Shown here piece by piece: positions 30,707-42,636 of a stretch of DNA of 64,000 nucleotides. This stretch comes from Staphylotrichum longicolle (lineage: Eukaryota > Ascomycota > Sordariomycetes > Sordariales > Chaetomiaceae): contig JAHCVI010000001.1 of assembly GCA_019096155.1 (NCBI GenBank), positions 5,208,001 to 5,272,000 of the forward strand, written 5' to 3'. Each line of letters starts with the position of its first letter. Within the stretch, counting starts at the first letter, position 1. Made by a program: the position numbers and the translations under genes. The notes beneath the pieces were generated by a model. That model ran no database searches. It was not told the origin of the DNA and was given only the letters and a program-made list of their open reading frames with translations.

Positions 30707-33383
30707 ATTGCTGCCTGGGTAGTTCTTCTCTTGCTGCCTCCTGTCTGGTGGTGAGGAGTGTAATGGGAGACGGACGGTCAGGTGTGAAACGAGCAGCGGT
30801 CTGTTTCCTGAGGCGCACACAGTAAGGCGATCGATCACCAGCCAGGGGGGGACCGTGGTGCTTTAGGCTCCCACAATGCTTGGTCCAGGCGAAGAGTTTG
30901 GGGCGGGGAACCCCACAACAGCAGCCTTGCCCCAAAATGGGCCGCGTGGAGCACCCATGTTTGAGCCCATGGAACCCCGAGCGCCGCAGCGGAGGAGTGG
31001 GGTCCGGTGCTCGCGTCTCCAGGCGCTTATTCAGTTCTGGAAGGGCCTGCTCCCAGATGATGACTGTGAACCCGAACCCCGAGCCTGGACTCGAGGATAG
31101 TCGGGTTGTGTCGAGCGTGCGTTCTACTCCAAACTCCTCTGTCTGTCTTTGCAGACACGATCAGGCGTCGTGGATCGTCGTGGGGTACAAAATCGGGGTT
31201 CGATCGCTTTTGTGGCGTTCAATCCACCAGCACGTGTAGTCAGCGGGAACGGGAAGCTGCAGGAGCATGCTTCGATCACCAAGTCGGGGCACATCCTCCG
31301 CCCCCGGCGAACAATGTACGTGTCTTGCTCGCATTTTGGATTGACTCAGCAAGAAAGAGCCAGCCAACAGGTATTCTCGCCTGGTTGCGGGAGGCCTCAA
31401 CGGAAAACGTCGATTACAGAGTACCTGCCAATCTGACTGAGCGACGTTTCTTGGATTACGGGAAAACCAGCCAGCCCCGGCTGGTTCCAACATCACGCCC
31501 TTTCTTGGTAAGTAATTATCCAACCGGATGGCGTCCGGCCTGCAAGACTGCGAATCCCGAGATCTGCTGCTGCTAACGCGGAGATTCGGACATGCTTTGG
31601 TGAGCTCACGTCGAGCAACGGCCACCGAGCCAGGGCAACACACAGTAGCGCAAACAGCATGGCTCTCAGTTCAACATGATGGGTGGAATGAAGACGAGTG
31701 GTTTAGTGTCCCGCCCTTCTGCTTGCTGTCCCGTGCCACAGGCATGCATGGTGGATGGCTGTGTCTCCTGATGCATGACCGGAGTCCCTGGGCAAATCGC
31801 GGCGTTTCCCGTTGAGCGTTGCGAGCCTGGCCAACCACGGTCCCTCGTCTTTGCTGCCCACCCAAGAACATCGTCTGACTTGCAGAGTCTCAGTTGTTAC
31901 ACAGGCAAGCCTGGCAAGACATCCCGCGGTCTTGGCAGGGGCTGGCTGACCTTGGGCACCTTCAACATTTCCTAGTGAAGATTCATGGTCGTAAGCGACC
32001 ATGATAGTTTGCTTAATTGCAGAGATGCAGACATGTCGTTAATACATCTCCATCGTGCAGGGTTAAATATCTTGTCATAGAGGTTAGTTTCTCGCTCGCG
32101 TCAGGCGATTGATGCCGTGCAGTGTCGACGTGGACACCTCGTTCGCTGGCAGACTGGCATTGCAATGCTTGCAACACGATGATGCCAGACGTATCTGGCG
32201 ACCGGCATGATTCTTGAACAAGAGTCGAGTTGGTGTCAGAAAAGCTCTACATCAAGCAGACGAGCGGCTTTTTGTAAACCGAAGGGTCTCAACCGAGAGC
32301 ATGGAAGACATCTCGGGGTTAGTGCCCAGGAACAAGACTTGTGTAGAATGACAATCTTCTTATGTATGAGACCCCTTGAATAAGGATCTACTTAGTTCGA
32401 GATCACTTCTCTACCTTTGAGTTGATCAGAAGGGGCCGAGTCAAGACAATCTCAGTCATCATCGAAGTTGCTAGAACTCGAGGCTCTGGATGTTTCTCGA
32501 CAGCCAACATCCAGCATCTTCTTCTGAGGCGCATATCCCTATTAAAAGTGTACTCTTTGCCCTTTGCAAGTCTCTTCTCGTCGTAGGGAGTGGTTTGGTC
32601 TAACAACTGGACCGGCATGGTGCCAATTTGAACTTGACTTCTCGCTCCTCACAAGTGCCACATCAAACGCCCAGAACTGAGGGCCCGAAGGGCGCCAGCG
32701 CTTACCCTGCAGAGAAGTGAGAAGATATCAAACTTGCCTTCGACGTTTGTGTCATCGTAAACGGTGAATGTTGCTCTTCTTTCCAGGTCCCCGTTTGCCC
32801 TGCCAACCTACCTTAGGTACTCTGACATTGAGGAGTCAACTTAAAGGATTTGAGATCAGGCCATTGCCAACTCTTGCGGCCTGAGGTATACCTAAGGTAC
32901 TTTATCAACTTCCTTTTTCTTTGGCAGGTGCATTGCTGTTCTCTTTGCGGGTGCCTTCTCGCGAAGGAAACCACAGTGGCGGGGGCTCTTATCTGAAGTC
33001 AACTCAGGAAAGCGCCGCGAGGAACACAGCGCACTCCAGGTCGCCGATCCTGCCCAGTTACCAAGGGCGCTCAGTGTGGCAACTTCCTCAAGTTTATTCT
33101 CTTTGCGGAGGTGCTTGACTCTGGCGGGTGCGCGTGACAACACGGGACGCAACTTTCAAGTGAAGATATTTCACTTCTCCGACCCCACGCTTAGAGTGGA
33201 AGGGTGATTCCTGTTTACCTAGGTTTTCGGGTAGCCTCTTCACTCCTCCTTCGTCTGGCCGGTTTGAAGCATTCTTGATCTATTTGGCCCCGTCGTCTTT
33301 CTCGACCGACTCTGCGCCTTCTACTTATTCCGGTTTCCTAAACCTTCGAAGAGGGCGGAAAGCGCGGCTTGCCGACTTCGACA
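30707..33383. other. Long divergent intergenic region (2.7 kb), no gene seen
   Basis: Lies between the bZIP gene (minus) and the unknown protein gene at 33384 (plus). The unusual length would suit a complex promoter or an unannotated transcript, but no frame here starts with ATG and resembles a family. Two ACCTTAGGT/ACCTAAGGT-type palindromes sit near its right end (separate entry). Confidence 0.5.
32808..32899. promoter_or_regulatory. Pair of CCTTAGG/CCTAAGG palindromes
   Basis: ctaccttaggtac at 32808-32820 and tacctaaggta at 32889-32899, about 80 bp apart; a related acctaggt is at 33218. They lie 485-575 bp upstream of the start of the next plus-strand gene. Function unknown to me. Confidence 0.35.
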
Positions 33384-35236
33384 ATGTTTCGCGACAACCC
33401 ACTCGCCGGTCTTGTGATGGAGCCTGCTGGCTCCAGTTGCGGAGGTTTCCTATCTGGCGGTACGCATTTTTCTTCAGCAGTTCTATCCTTTCCTGCTCTC
33501 TTGAGTTCCATCATCGTTCTTCCTTGGGAACTTGACTTACCTACTGCCCCATGCATCCTTCCCCAGACTCATCATTGGAGCCCCAGATCTGCGGGTTACT
33601 TTGTCCGTGGGCTGACTCTCCCTCCTCTGACATGTCAACAGCTTCTTCAGGTGCCAGAGAAGTAGACAAGCAGCCGACTTATACGACGGTTGGTTCGATT
33701 TACAACCCCAAATCAGCAACGCCGCTTCAGGCCCCAACTCGCCGCCCTCGAACACGTCGGTATCCGCAGCCCATTCGATCACCGTCTGGGGGCACACTCA
33801 TGCCGTTCCCTGAAGCCCTGTTGTCGACGTTGCCTCTGCAAGATCAAGCTCCTCCTTCACCTCCAACAACCGCGTCCATCCTGCGACAGTACTCTCCACT
33901 CCAACAAAACGACGACCGAGCAGCCGGCCCGGTTACAGAACTGGAGAATCCAGTGTTCACCGAGTACGGAATGGCAATGCCCAGCATCCGTTCTGGAAAC
34001 CTGCCATCGCCGACGGGCTTTGAGGGCAATGACAGTGTTGCATCAGAAGATGCCTTGACGTCGCGCATCACCGTCAAGGGATTGACCAGCTTGGCCTCAT
34101 ACCCAAATCCCATGCAAAAAGCCGCGCAAAATACGTTGGCACGAGCCCGAACTGCTGACCTCGGTCTCAGTCGCCCGGTTACACCCTCGTCAATCCCATC
34201 TACGACACCCGATCTGCTTAAGGACCGCCTGTTTAACACGTATAATCCAGGAATCGTGGTTCTGGGGCCGCCTCAGCCTCTCAAAGCAGGCCCACCGGGT
34301 CACCGACCCTTCAAGCCGACAACTTTGGAGGCCGCGTCAAGGGCCCTTCAAGTTGAAGACCACTTCCCCCTGTCTGCAAACGTGTACCAGTGCAGATCGC
34401 CAAGCGTCGTTTCACACAATCTCGACACCCATACCCGGACCGTGTTCGATGACGAAGAGGGTTTCTTAGGAGCGATTCGGCCAGGACAGTTACCCCTTGA
34501 TGAGAGACACCATGGCCATGTCTCACGTGGTCGTTCTGAACTTGCAGGCTACGGGCGTTTGTCGACCGCAGGTCTTTTCGACACGGCCACCGAGGGACCG
34601 GGTGGGACCAGACGGAAAGTCTTCGACACACTTCCTCCTGAGAGGATCAAACAATACTACCCTCATGGATTCCCGTCGAATTACGATGGGCAGTATAAGC
34701 CCATCGGTGATGACTGGCATTCAAAGTATCCAACTCAGGAGGACAAAGCCACGCAAGAAGGCCTCTCGGAACGCCTGACCAAGATCAACCAGAATTTCTA
34801 CGCCGGCACGGAAGGCTACGTCAGGAGCATGGAGCAAATCATGCGCGATCACAACTCCCGTAATTTGGAAAACTTGGAGAACAAGGTTGGCACTATTGGC
34901 GAGGAGAGAGAGCGTCTTCGTGGAAGCCACATTGAGCGGCAGGGTGTGGAGGGGAAATTTGCGCCGCCGTCCTTGACTGTCGAAGAGGTTGACATGATGG
35001 ATGAGGCCGACATCGCGAGACCCCTCGTCAACATGGCTTTTGCCACACTGTTGAGCTACAAAGAGGAGAGCGAGACTCGTACATCGGCCGAGAACGTGTG
35101 GCCGAGTGGCTTCATCGACGCCGATGATGCCTGGGTGGACAGCTCCGATGAGGGCAACGTGAGCTTCTTTATCAGAACAAAGGAGGAGCAGATGAAGAGG
35201 AGGAAGATTCTCAAGAAGCCCAGGCGGGGATACTGA
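33384..35236 (+). CDS. Unknown fungal protein
   Basis: Model: exons 33384-33459 and 33642-35236, 556 residues, starting MFRDNPLAGLVMEPAGSSCG and joining GASSGAREVDKQ across a GTACGC...CAACAG intron. An alternative is an intronless start at ATG 33551 (561 codons). The spliced form is preferred because the first exon has a good context (ACAATG), donor and frame. The first 300 residues are Pro/Ser/Thr-rich (PSPPTTASILRQYSPLQQND). Residues ~350-480 are better ordered (PPERIKQYYPHGFPSNYDGQ, KPIGDDWHSKYPTQEDKATQ, SERLTKINQNFYAGTEGY), with a Glu/Arg-rich helix (NLENLENKVGTIGEERERLR). The end is acidic, then basic (MKRRKILKKPRRGY), possibly a nuclear signal. I do not recognise it. Confidence 0.75.
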
Positions 35237-36097
35237 GAAGCTCCATGTCTGGCTCTGTATCGATTGCTCATCTCCCTCTCAAGACGAGCCTCTGGGTTTT
35301 CTTTCATCTGAGGATAAGAGCCAAACATGGCCATGAGGGAGGGGCGGTTCGTTTGATAAGACACAAGGAGCACGGAAAAGGGAATGAATCCCGGGGGCAC
35401 ACAGCCAGGAGAGATCGGTGCTTTGGACTGAACATGGTGGCGAGCAGGACAATTGCTTTGGAGAGGCAGCGCCACTGCTTGGACCACTTTTGGTTGAACA
35501 ACACATAATCTAGTCAAACCCACGCAGGCTTTGTACAGTACACCCAGCTTAGCATCTAACTGTTTTGCATTTGCCGAGCCGATCCAGGCCCTGTGTCGTC
35601 CTGTTGCCAAGTTGCTTGTATTGCCTTGCTTCGTAGGTAGCCGAGTTTGGAAAAATGGATCAGTATCGCACTCACTCCTTGAGCAAGAGGAGCGAGCGAG
35701 TAAAGAACGGTTTTGCTAATCACCGAGGCAGAAAAACACCGATGCGGGGAGGGGAGATAAGACAAGGCAAAGTTTCCAATTGTAACACCGTCCATGAAAC
35801 TCCAAGAGGCGTGCATGGATTACAAAAGAAGTAGATTGTCGAAACAGAAGTGTGTAGTGTATCACGAAGAAGGTGGGATCTATATACGTGGCGGAGGAGG
35901 TATAAAAGTGGGAAACCCCGGAAAAGAAGATTCCTCCGCCTCGAAACCAAATCTAACTGGACCGAACCATGCCATGCCTGGAGAATGAAAGATGGTGGGA
36001 TGGATGGATGGAGGTTGTCCAGTCACCCGGGATATGCGCGTTTCTCTTCAGGGGAGTCGCGCTGTTGGGGTGGGGGGGTATCATCGCCTCCTTTTAA
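35237..36097. other. Convergent intergenic region, no gene seen
   Basis: About 860 bp between the stops of the unknown gene (plus) and palI (minus); 3' UTRs only. Confidence 0.5.
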
Positions 36098-38301
36098 CTA
36101 ACTCCTGGATGGGCCGCCGCCTCGGGTGGGGAGTTCAAAGTCCGGGTTTGCGTTGAGAATCATCTCGGAGCGGTTGACTGGGCGCCTGGGGACCGGGTTG
36201 TTCCCGTAGCTTCCTAGCGCCGGGGGAGGGGGCATGGCTGGGTTCCAACGCGGGTTGACACCCCGCTGGGAGATGGATGTGAAGGTGGAGCGCTCAGATT
36301 CTGCCGGGCTGCGGGAACCTTGGGGAATATCCTCGTAGGAGTTAGTCGTATGGATAGGAGCTGGTGTTGGCTTCTTGACCGGAGCAGGTTCCGCAAAACG
36401 GGGGTCCACGTCTTCGTAGTACTCACCAGCGGGTGCTACCTGCTGCTGAGGCGGAGGGCTGCCTTGGGATGGGAGTTCGGCGGCACGGCCGGCGGTATTC
36501 AGCGGCGACGGGACTGAGGGGGAATTCCTGCCCGGTCCTTGGTTCCAAGCTTGCCTTGGCGGCACATAGGCGCCCCTGTGGAGTTGAAATCAGTATAGTT
36601 CTCACGGCACAAGTGGTACAGGAGTGAAAGGTTGGCTTACTCTTCTTGGCTGTACCTGCTGGTATCACTCATATGCCGATCCGAAGTCCTTGCTTGCTGC
36701 AAAGCCAGCATGCCAGCAACGTCGGAATCGCTGTCGCGAATGTTGAACTGCCCAAACCCGCGTGGCGCATTGGATGGGCTGCCGGTCGTGGCATCCATTT
36801 CCACTGCCTGGCCTGGAGGTGCGTGGTCATCGATGCCTGGCAGGGGTGGAGGAGACTCTGCCCGCGGAAGGTCCTCGTCCCTGGGGGGATTGTACGCATC
36901 GTAGCCACTGGACGAGACGTTGGACACAGACTGGTTCATGTAGCCAGGGGCAGATGGCGGGCCGGGAGATGGCCGTCTGGCGCCCCCATAGCCAGGACCG
37001 TATGGTCCGGCGGGCGAGGGCCTCCTGTCATACGGTCCTTGAGAGCCCTGATAGCTCGGGGGAGGCGGTGTCCGTCCGCCGCGCATGGGGCCTCCGTAAC
37101 CACGTGGAGGAGGCCCATAGCCACCGCGTCCTCCTGGAGGCCCGTAACCTCCACGACCAGGCGGGCCATAACCACCGCGGCCTCCGGGCGGGGGGCCGTA
37201 GCCGTTGTAGCCACCCCTGCCAGGCCCAGGATACCCGCCACGTCCTCGGTAACCTCCTGCCATACCACCTCTTCCTGGCGAGGCCATACGCTCAACAGAG
37301 GGGACCCTCATGGGGTATCCATCTTGGGGCGGTAGGGGGTTCCCATACTGATCCCGAGCACCAGGGGAGGCTGACATGGCGCGCATGGGTGCGACATCCG
37401 TTGGGCTAGAAGTGCCATTGACAAATGTAGTTCCCTGATCAGTGAAGGTGCCGGGGGATTGGTTCGAGGGACTTCTGGCAGTGAGAGGGATTCTCTCGTC
37501 GCTGCTCTGGTCGTCTCTCTTCTCAAAAGAGGCGAACTCCGGCAGCGTGTCGGCCCCGCCATTTGCGCCGCTAACCATGGGGACTGTGGGCTGGTGTACG
37601 GTGGAAGCGGCCACGGGAGCGATTGGCTGCTGAGCCTGGCGGTTGTAGTAGTTCTCGCCGCTCATCTCGGCGTTCTCAGCAATGCGCTTCTTCCTTGCCT
37701 TTCTGCCCACGACGGTCCTCCGCATGGCGCACGAAACCAAACCACTCAAGGCAACCAGAATGGTAGCGGCGAGGACGACGTAGGAGCCCCAGGCCATGTG
37801 GGGGACAAAGAGCAGGACATCGACGAGAAAGCTCAAGAGGCAGACGAGAAAGGTGACAATGCCGACGATGAACAGCACCAGCAGGTACCTAGCCGAATGG
37901 GACGGGCTGTGGAAGTGGGCGACGACGGCGAGAACGAACATGACCAGAGTCAGGACGGCTGCGACTGGGTGCACAATGAGAAGTGACGAAAGGGTAGAAC
38001 GGGTGGACGAGGGGAGATCGAAGTCGCCGGAATTCAGAGGTCCTGGCAAGTCGGTTGGGTCAGTTTTTCTGAGGTCAAGAGCAGGGACAGGGACAGCATC
38101 ACGGCAGCACTTACGGACATCGTAGCCGATCTCGATTGGGGTGCAGCCAGTTTTGTCGCAGTACCCAAAGACGCCAAAGTCGACTCCTTGCCAGCTGCCC
38201 AGCGGAATAACCTTGATGATTGGCGTCGAGAGAACCGAGAGGAGAAGCAGGCAAAAGGCCGCCAAGAGGAGAATCGACAACGGGGTCGCGGGGCGCAACA
38301 T
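36098..38301 (-). CDS. palI: pH-response regulator PalI/Rim9
   Basis: Plasma-membrane component of the ambient-pH signalling complex (Pal/Rim pathway) that helps place the PalH sensor and leads to PacC activation. Exons 38301-38115, 38042-36641 and 36575-36098 give 688 residues. The start MLRPATPLSILLLAAFCLLL is the conserved first membrane segment, followed by TPIIKVIPLGSWQGVDFGVF and GYCDKTGC with the two extracellular cysteines. Three more membrane segments follow (e.g. VAAVLTLVMFVLAVVAHF, YLLVLFIVGIVTFLVCLLSF, YVVLAATILVALSGLVSC). The long cytosolic tail (from ~residue 175) is Pro/Gly/Tyr-rich with RGGYGPP-type repeats around residues 355-450. Such tails are normal for filamentous fungi and far longer than in yeast Rim9. 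The Neurospora name is prr-5. Confidence 0.95.
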
Positions 38302-40410
38302 GGCGACTAGAGATTACACAGCAGCGCTGTGAAGCCGAACGGATTGTCGAGAGGGGGAAGGGAGGGGCCTGCGTCCTCGAGACGCGGCCGGTTGAAAAAG
38401 GGGCGCCCGATGGCCTCGGGGAGAAATGTGGTGCTGGTGTCCTTCTAGAGGTGTTATAGCACGTAAATGAGACGGAGAATTGGTGAATCGCGAGCGCTGC
38501 AGGCGGAGAACATGGGAGACAGGTGGGAAACGAGGGAGCGAGCGTGTGCGGTGCAGGGGCTTGGCGTGTCGCGATTGAAGCGATTCGGGTGTTGTTGGCG
38601 TCGTCGACTCGGGGTGTTAACGTTCGCCCATTGTCCTTGCCGGCCCGGTCAATCGGCGGTTCCGCTAAGAAAAGAGTGGCAGCGGAGACTGGGAGTGACA
38701 CTCTACCACGCGATGCGATGCACTGGTGAGGTGACGAGAACGAGCGCAAATGAGTTGAGTGAATCGAGGCGGGAAATGGTAGGGGGCTGTACAGCCCGGG
38801 GAGGGTGGGGATCAGGGATCTTGGGGCTGACCCACAGTTGGTTGCAGTTCTGGGCTCGACTGCTTCGCTTGGGGCCTAGCAACCAATGGCGAGCCGGCCT
38901 TGAGCGAGTCTGAAATGGAACCTCAAGGTTGGAACCCCGACGGTTACGGTAACGTTCAGCCACGCAATGCTCCGACAGACAAGACCTCCCGTCCCTGTTA
39001 CACCACCACCGTCGTTCTTCCTTGCCTGCAAGGGAAAAACGGGGGATACGGATACGGATGCAGGGACCTCTGGACAGTCGAACCAACACGGCAAACCGTT
39101 GTCTCGTCATCATTATCGAAAGTCAAGCATGCATGCGCCGGACGGCTGAGGCGATGGCCGAACCGGAGCAGCCTAAAAGAGACCAGCGGAACTTCCACCC
39201 GTTTTTCCATGCGTCCAGTGCGAGGCTCCCCCACTTGGGGGTCAGGAACAAAACTCAAAACCCCATTTCGTGCTGTGCCCACAGTTTGGTATCAGACCCA
39301 CTGCGCGGCCAAGCTAAGGGAGATCTGGCAGCTCATGCTCCGGTCCTGGAGACAGCTGCTCAATCAAGACTGGCATCATGCAGAGCCAGCACGCACGGAG
39401 TCTCGACCAATCTGTCGCTTCTCCCCGCGCGTTGGAGCCCGGTTTTTTGGGCGGGCTTGCATCACCACACATGGTGGTCCAAGATAGCAACGAATCATGG
39501 GAGGAGCGCACGACACACAGCCCAAGAGGCAAGCGTGCGCATACGAGCTCTCGTGAGCGACACGCAGGTGGGTTCCCCAGAATATTCATATGTAAGGCAC
39601 CCGCTGCCATGTGCGAGAGAATGTTTCCAGAACCTGGCATGAGCAATCTCCTTGCCGTCATCTTGTTGGTTTCATGGCCCAGAGTTATCTGGGTGCATGC
39701 ATCAAGACGCCCAGCCTGCGCTTGCCCGTGTTTTCTTCTTCGCAAAGCAGGATCTGGACTGAGGCGTACAGACACAAAAGCGGGTAAGAATGCGTAACAA
39801 TTGAGTACCTCTGTTTGCAGTTGCCTCCGGGGACTGTGTGGTCCATTCCGACCAGCACGAGATTGGAATGAACAGGTTACTCCCATGCCATCGTGTTCGG
39901 GGTTCATCGAAAGTTACCAACATTACCGTATTTTCATCTTGGTTTGGCCATGAACCATGGGCGCCCCACGCGTCTTTCTCAGATCGGTCTGGACCCAGGG
40001 GGTCCCTGTTGAGGCTCTTGGTCTCCCAAACTCCAAGCCGATGGCTCTGTGCGTGTATGAAGTAGGGGTTGAATAGGTGCATGGTGGGAGTAAGTCTCGC
40101 TCAAGGAGAGTCTGAAAAGCAGCTCGAACAAGCTATTCGTTCCCTCAAAGTCTGAAAATACCTGGCGGTGCGGCGATTGTCGCTGTAACTCCGATCGGCC
40201 TCGGGGGAATCCAAGGCCGGGGATCGGTCGAAGCGGCGAAAAGCGGGCCTCGAGTGTTGCCATCAGCATCGCAGTGGTCATTGACCAGAAAAGACTTTGC
40301 CGTCTGTGAAATCCCGCTCCTGCGACGACGAGCACATCTCTCATCAGCCAGGACGATGGACTGAAGTTTCGAAAAACACCGTCGGATCATCCTAATACTT
40401 CGTCACCGAC
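38302..40410. other. Divergent intergenic region (2.1 kb), no gene accepted
   Basis: Between palI (minus) and the ABC1 kinase gene (plus). Frames of about 200 codons exist in three registers around 38900-39900, overlapping on both strands, without family resemblance. A GCCAAG (PacC-type core) occurs on the minus strand at 38560-38565, about 260 bp upstream of palI; a six-base match may be chance. Confidence 0.45.
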
Positions 40411-42636
40411 ATGTGGCGTCTCGGCATGGCGGGCACCCGCCGCCTGCCGTCCTCCCCGATCCGCTTCTCGCCCGCCAGCCCCGCGATGCTCTCCATCCGC
40501 CGATGTGTCCCTCGAACACCGTCGACGCCATCGAACCGGCGGCTCCTCTTCTCGACACCCCGTGCCTCCGTCACCTACTCCTCAGGCCCCTTCGAGCCCC
40601 TCCGCCCACCCCTCCCCTCCTCCCTCGGCGCGCCCCGCACCGCTCGCAGCTTCCGCCGCACCCGCCGCTGGGGTCGCCGCCTGCTCCTGCTGAGCACCCT
40701 GCTCGGGGCGGGCTACCTCCTGGACCGCCAGCTCTACGCCTCGGGCATCACCCGCTCCCTGCGCACCTTCGGCATGGGCCTGCTCGTCGCGGCCGACTAC
40801 AAGCTCAACTTCCGCCCGGACCCGCTGCCGCTGGTCGGCTCCGCGGGCGGGATTCCCGAGCTGCACCGCCGCAGCGCCGAGCGCCTGTCGGACCTGCTGC
40901 GCGAGAACGGCGGGCTGTACCTCAAGATCGGCCAGGCCATCGCCATGCAGAGCGCCGTGCTGCCGCCCGAGTTCCAGCGCATGTTTGCGCGCATGTTTGA
41001 CGACGCGCCGCAGGACGAGTGGGAGGCCGTCGAGAAGGTGATCCGGGACGACTTTGGCGGCCGGAGCGTCGAGGACGTGTTCGGCGTCAGCTTCGCCGGG
41101 GTCGAGGGGAAGGGCGTGATGGAGCGGACGGCGCGGGCGAGCGCGTCGGTCGCGCAGGTCCACTGGGCGCGGCTGCCGGACGGGAGGGAGGTGGCGATCA
41201 AGATCCAGAAGCCCGAGATTGCGAAGCAGATTGGGTGGGATCTGTGGGCTTTCAAGTAAGTGTTGTTTTGCTGGTGTCCTGCCGCTGCTGCGGGACGTGA
41301 GTGTCTGTTAGTGGGCACCTTTGGCTGACCGAACCGGCGCTGCGTAGGGTGGTCATGAAGGTGTACACATGGTGGTTCGACCTGCCTTTGTATTCCCTGG
41401 TACCATTCATCACAGAGCGGTTGATGCTCGAGACCGACTTTGAGAACGAGGCGAAGAATTCCGAGGTCATGCGCGAGCTCGTCAACAAGGAGCCCAGCCT
41501 ACGAGGCCGCGTCTACGTCCCGCCGGTATACCCCGAGTTGAGCTCTAAGCGGGTGCTTACGACGGAGTGGATCGAGGGTGTCAGGCTGTGGGACAAGGAC
41601 GCCCTTACTCAGCCGTGGTTGGGAGGCTACGGGAGGGGCTCGATGGGAGTGCATGGTGCGCAGTTGGATCCGCCAGACATGGGCGCGATTCGTCGTGAGC
41701 TGCGTGAGAACCCGCACAGCCAAAATCTGAAGCCCGAGAGGACAGAATGGAAGGGGCGCCGTGGAAAGGGAGGCTTGGGCGTGTCTACGAAGGAGGTCAT
41801 GACGACCATGATCGACTTGTTTTCTGCTCAGATTTTCAAGTGGGGTGTCGTGCACTGCGACCCGCGTACGTACAAGATCTCTTCAAAACCCCCCCTCCCC
41901 CTTTGCTACGAGAAGGTGCTGACATGACGATTCAGACCCGGGCAACATCTTTATCCGACGGCTTCCGAACGGTCTGCCGGAGTTGGTCCTGATCGACCAC
42001 GGACTGTACGTTTACATGAGCGACAAGTTCCGGCACGAGTACGGCGTCTTTTGGAAGGCCCTGATGACGTTCGACAACAAGAAGATCGCCGAGATCACCC
42101 AGGAATGGGGCATCAAGGCGGCCGACCTCTTCGCGTCGGCCACGTTACTACGCCCCTACGAAGGCGGCGAGCAACAGTTCCAGAGGGGCATGCTGAACGC
42201 CCTCGACGGCCAAAAGACAGCCAGCCAGCGGCACTACGAGATGCAGCGGAAGATGAAGCAGGGCATCCGCGACGTGCTGGCGGACGAGGACAAGTGGCCA
42301 AAGGAGCTTATTTTTATCGGCAGGAACATGCGCATCGTGCAGGGCAACAACGCGTACATGGGCTCGCCGGTCAACAGAATCAAGATGATGGGCGAGTGGG
42401 CCAGCCGGTCGCTGTTTGAGGACCGGAATCTGCCGCTGCGGCAGCGGGCGATCAACATCTGGCAGCATCTCTTGTTCAAGGCGGTGCTGTTCATGTCGGA
42501 TGTCGCCTTTTACTTTTTCCGGCTGAAGCAGCTGCTTGGCCGGGGGGGCGGCATGGAGGACGAGGTCGAAGCGAGACTGAAGAGCGTGGCCAAGGAGTTT
42601 GGTGTTGAGCTCCAGCATGATGTGTTTGAAGGATAA
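40411..42636 (+). CDS. Mitochondrial ABC1/ADCK-family atypical kinase, Mcp2 (Cqd2)-like
   Basis: Exons 40411-41255, 41348-41865 and 41936-42636 give 687 residues. The N-terminus is Arg/Ser/Pro-rich with no acidic residue until about residue 60, consistent with a mitochondrial presequence, and a membrane segment follows (GRRLLLLSTLLGAGYLL). The UbiB/ADCK motifs are in order: KxGQ (LYLKIGQAIAMQSAVLPPEF, Lys172), the nucleotide-binding Lys in VAIKIQKP, ERLMLETDFENEAKNSE, HCDPHPGNIFIR (catalytic loop, split by the second intron after HCDP) and LIDHG in place of DFG. The stretch QIGWDLWAFK-VVMKVYTWWF matches the Mcp2/ADCK1 branch rather than Coq8. Yeast Mcp2 and Cqd1 affect mitochondrial lipid and coenzyme Q distribution. 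The segment after RLWDKDAL (~residues 355-410) is a Gly/Arg-rich insert. Confidence 0.92.

Noticed and set aside
38560..38565. PacC core site GCCAAG upstream of palI
   Set aside because: A six-base match is expected by chance in 2 kb, and palI is not generally known to be PacC-controlled.
38900..39907. Three overlapping frames of about 200 codons between palI and the kinase gene
   Set aside because: They overlap in different registers and strands, start partly at non-ATG codons, and none has domain-like sequence.
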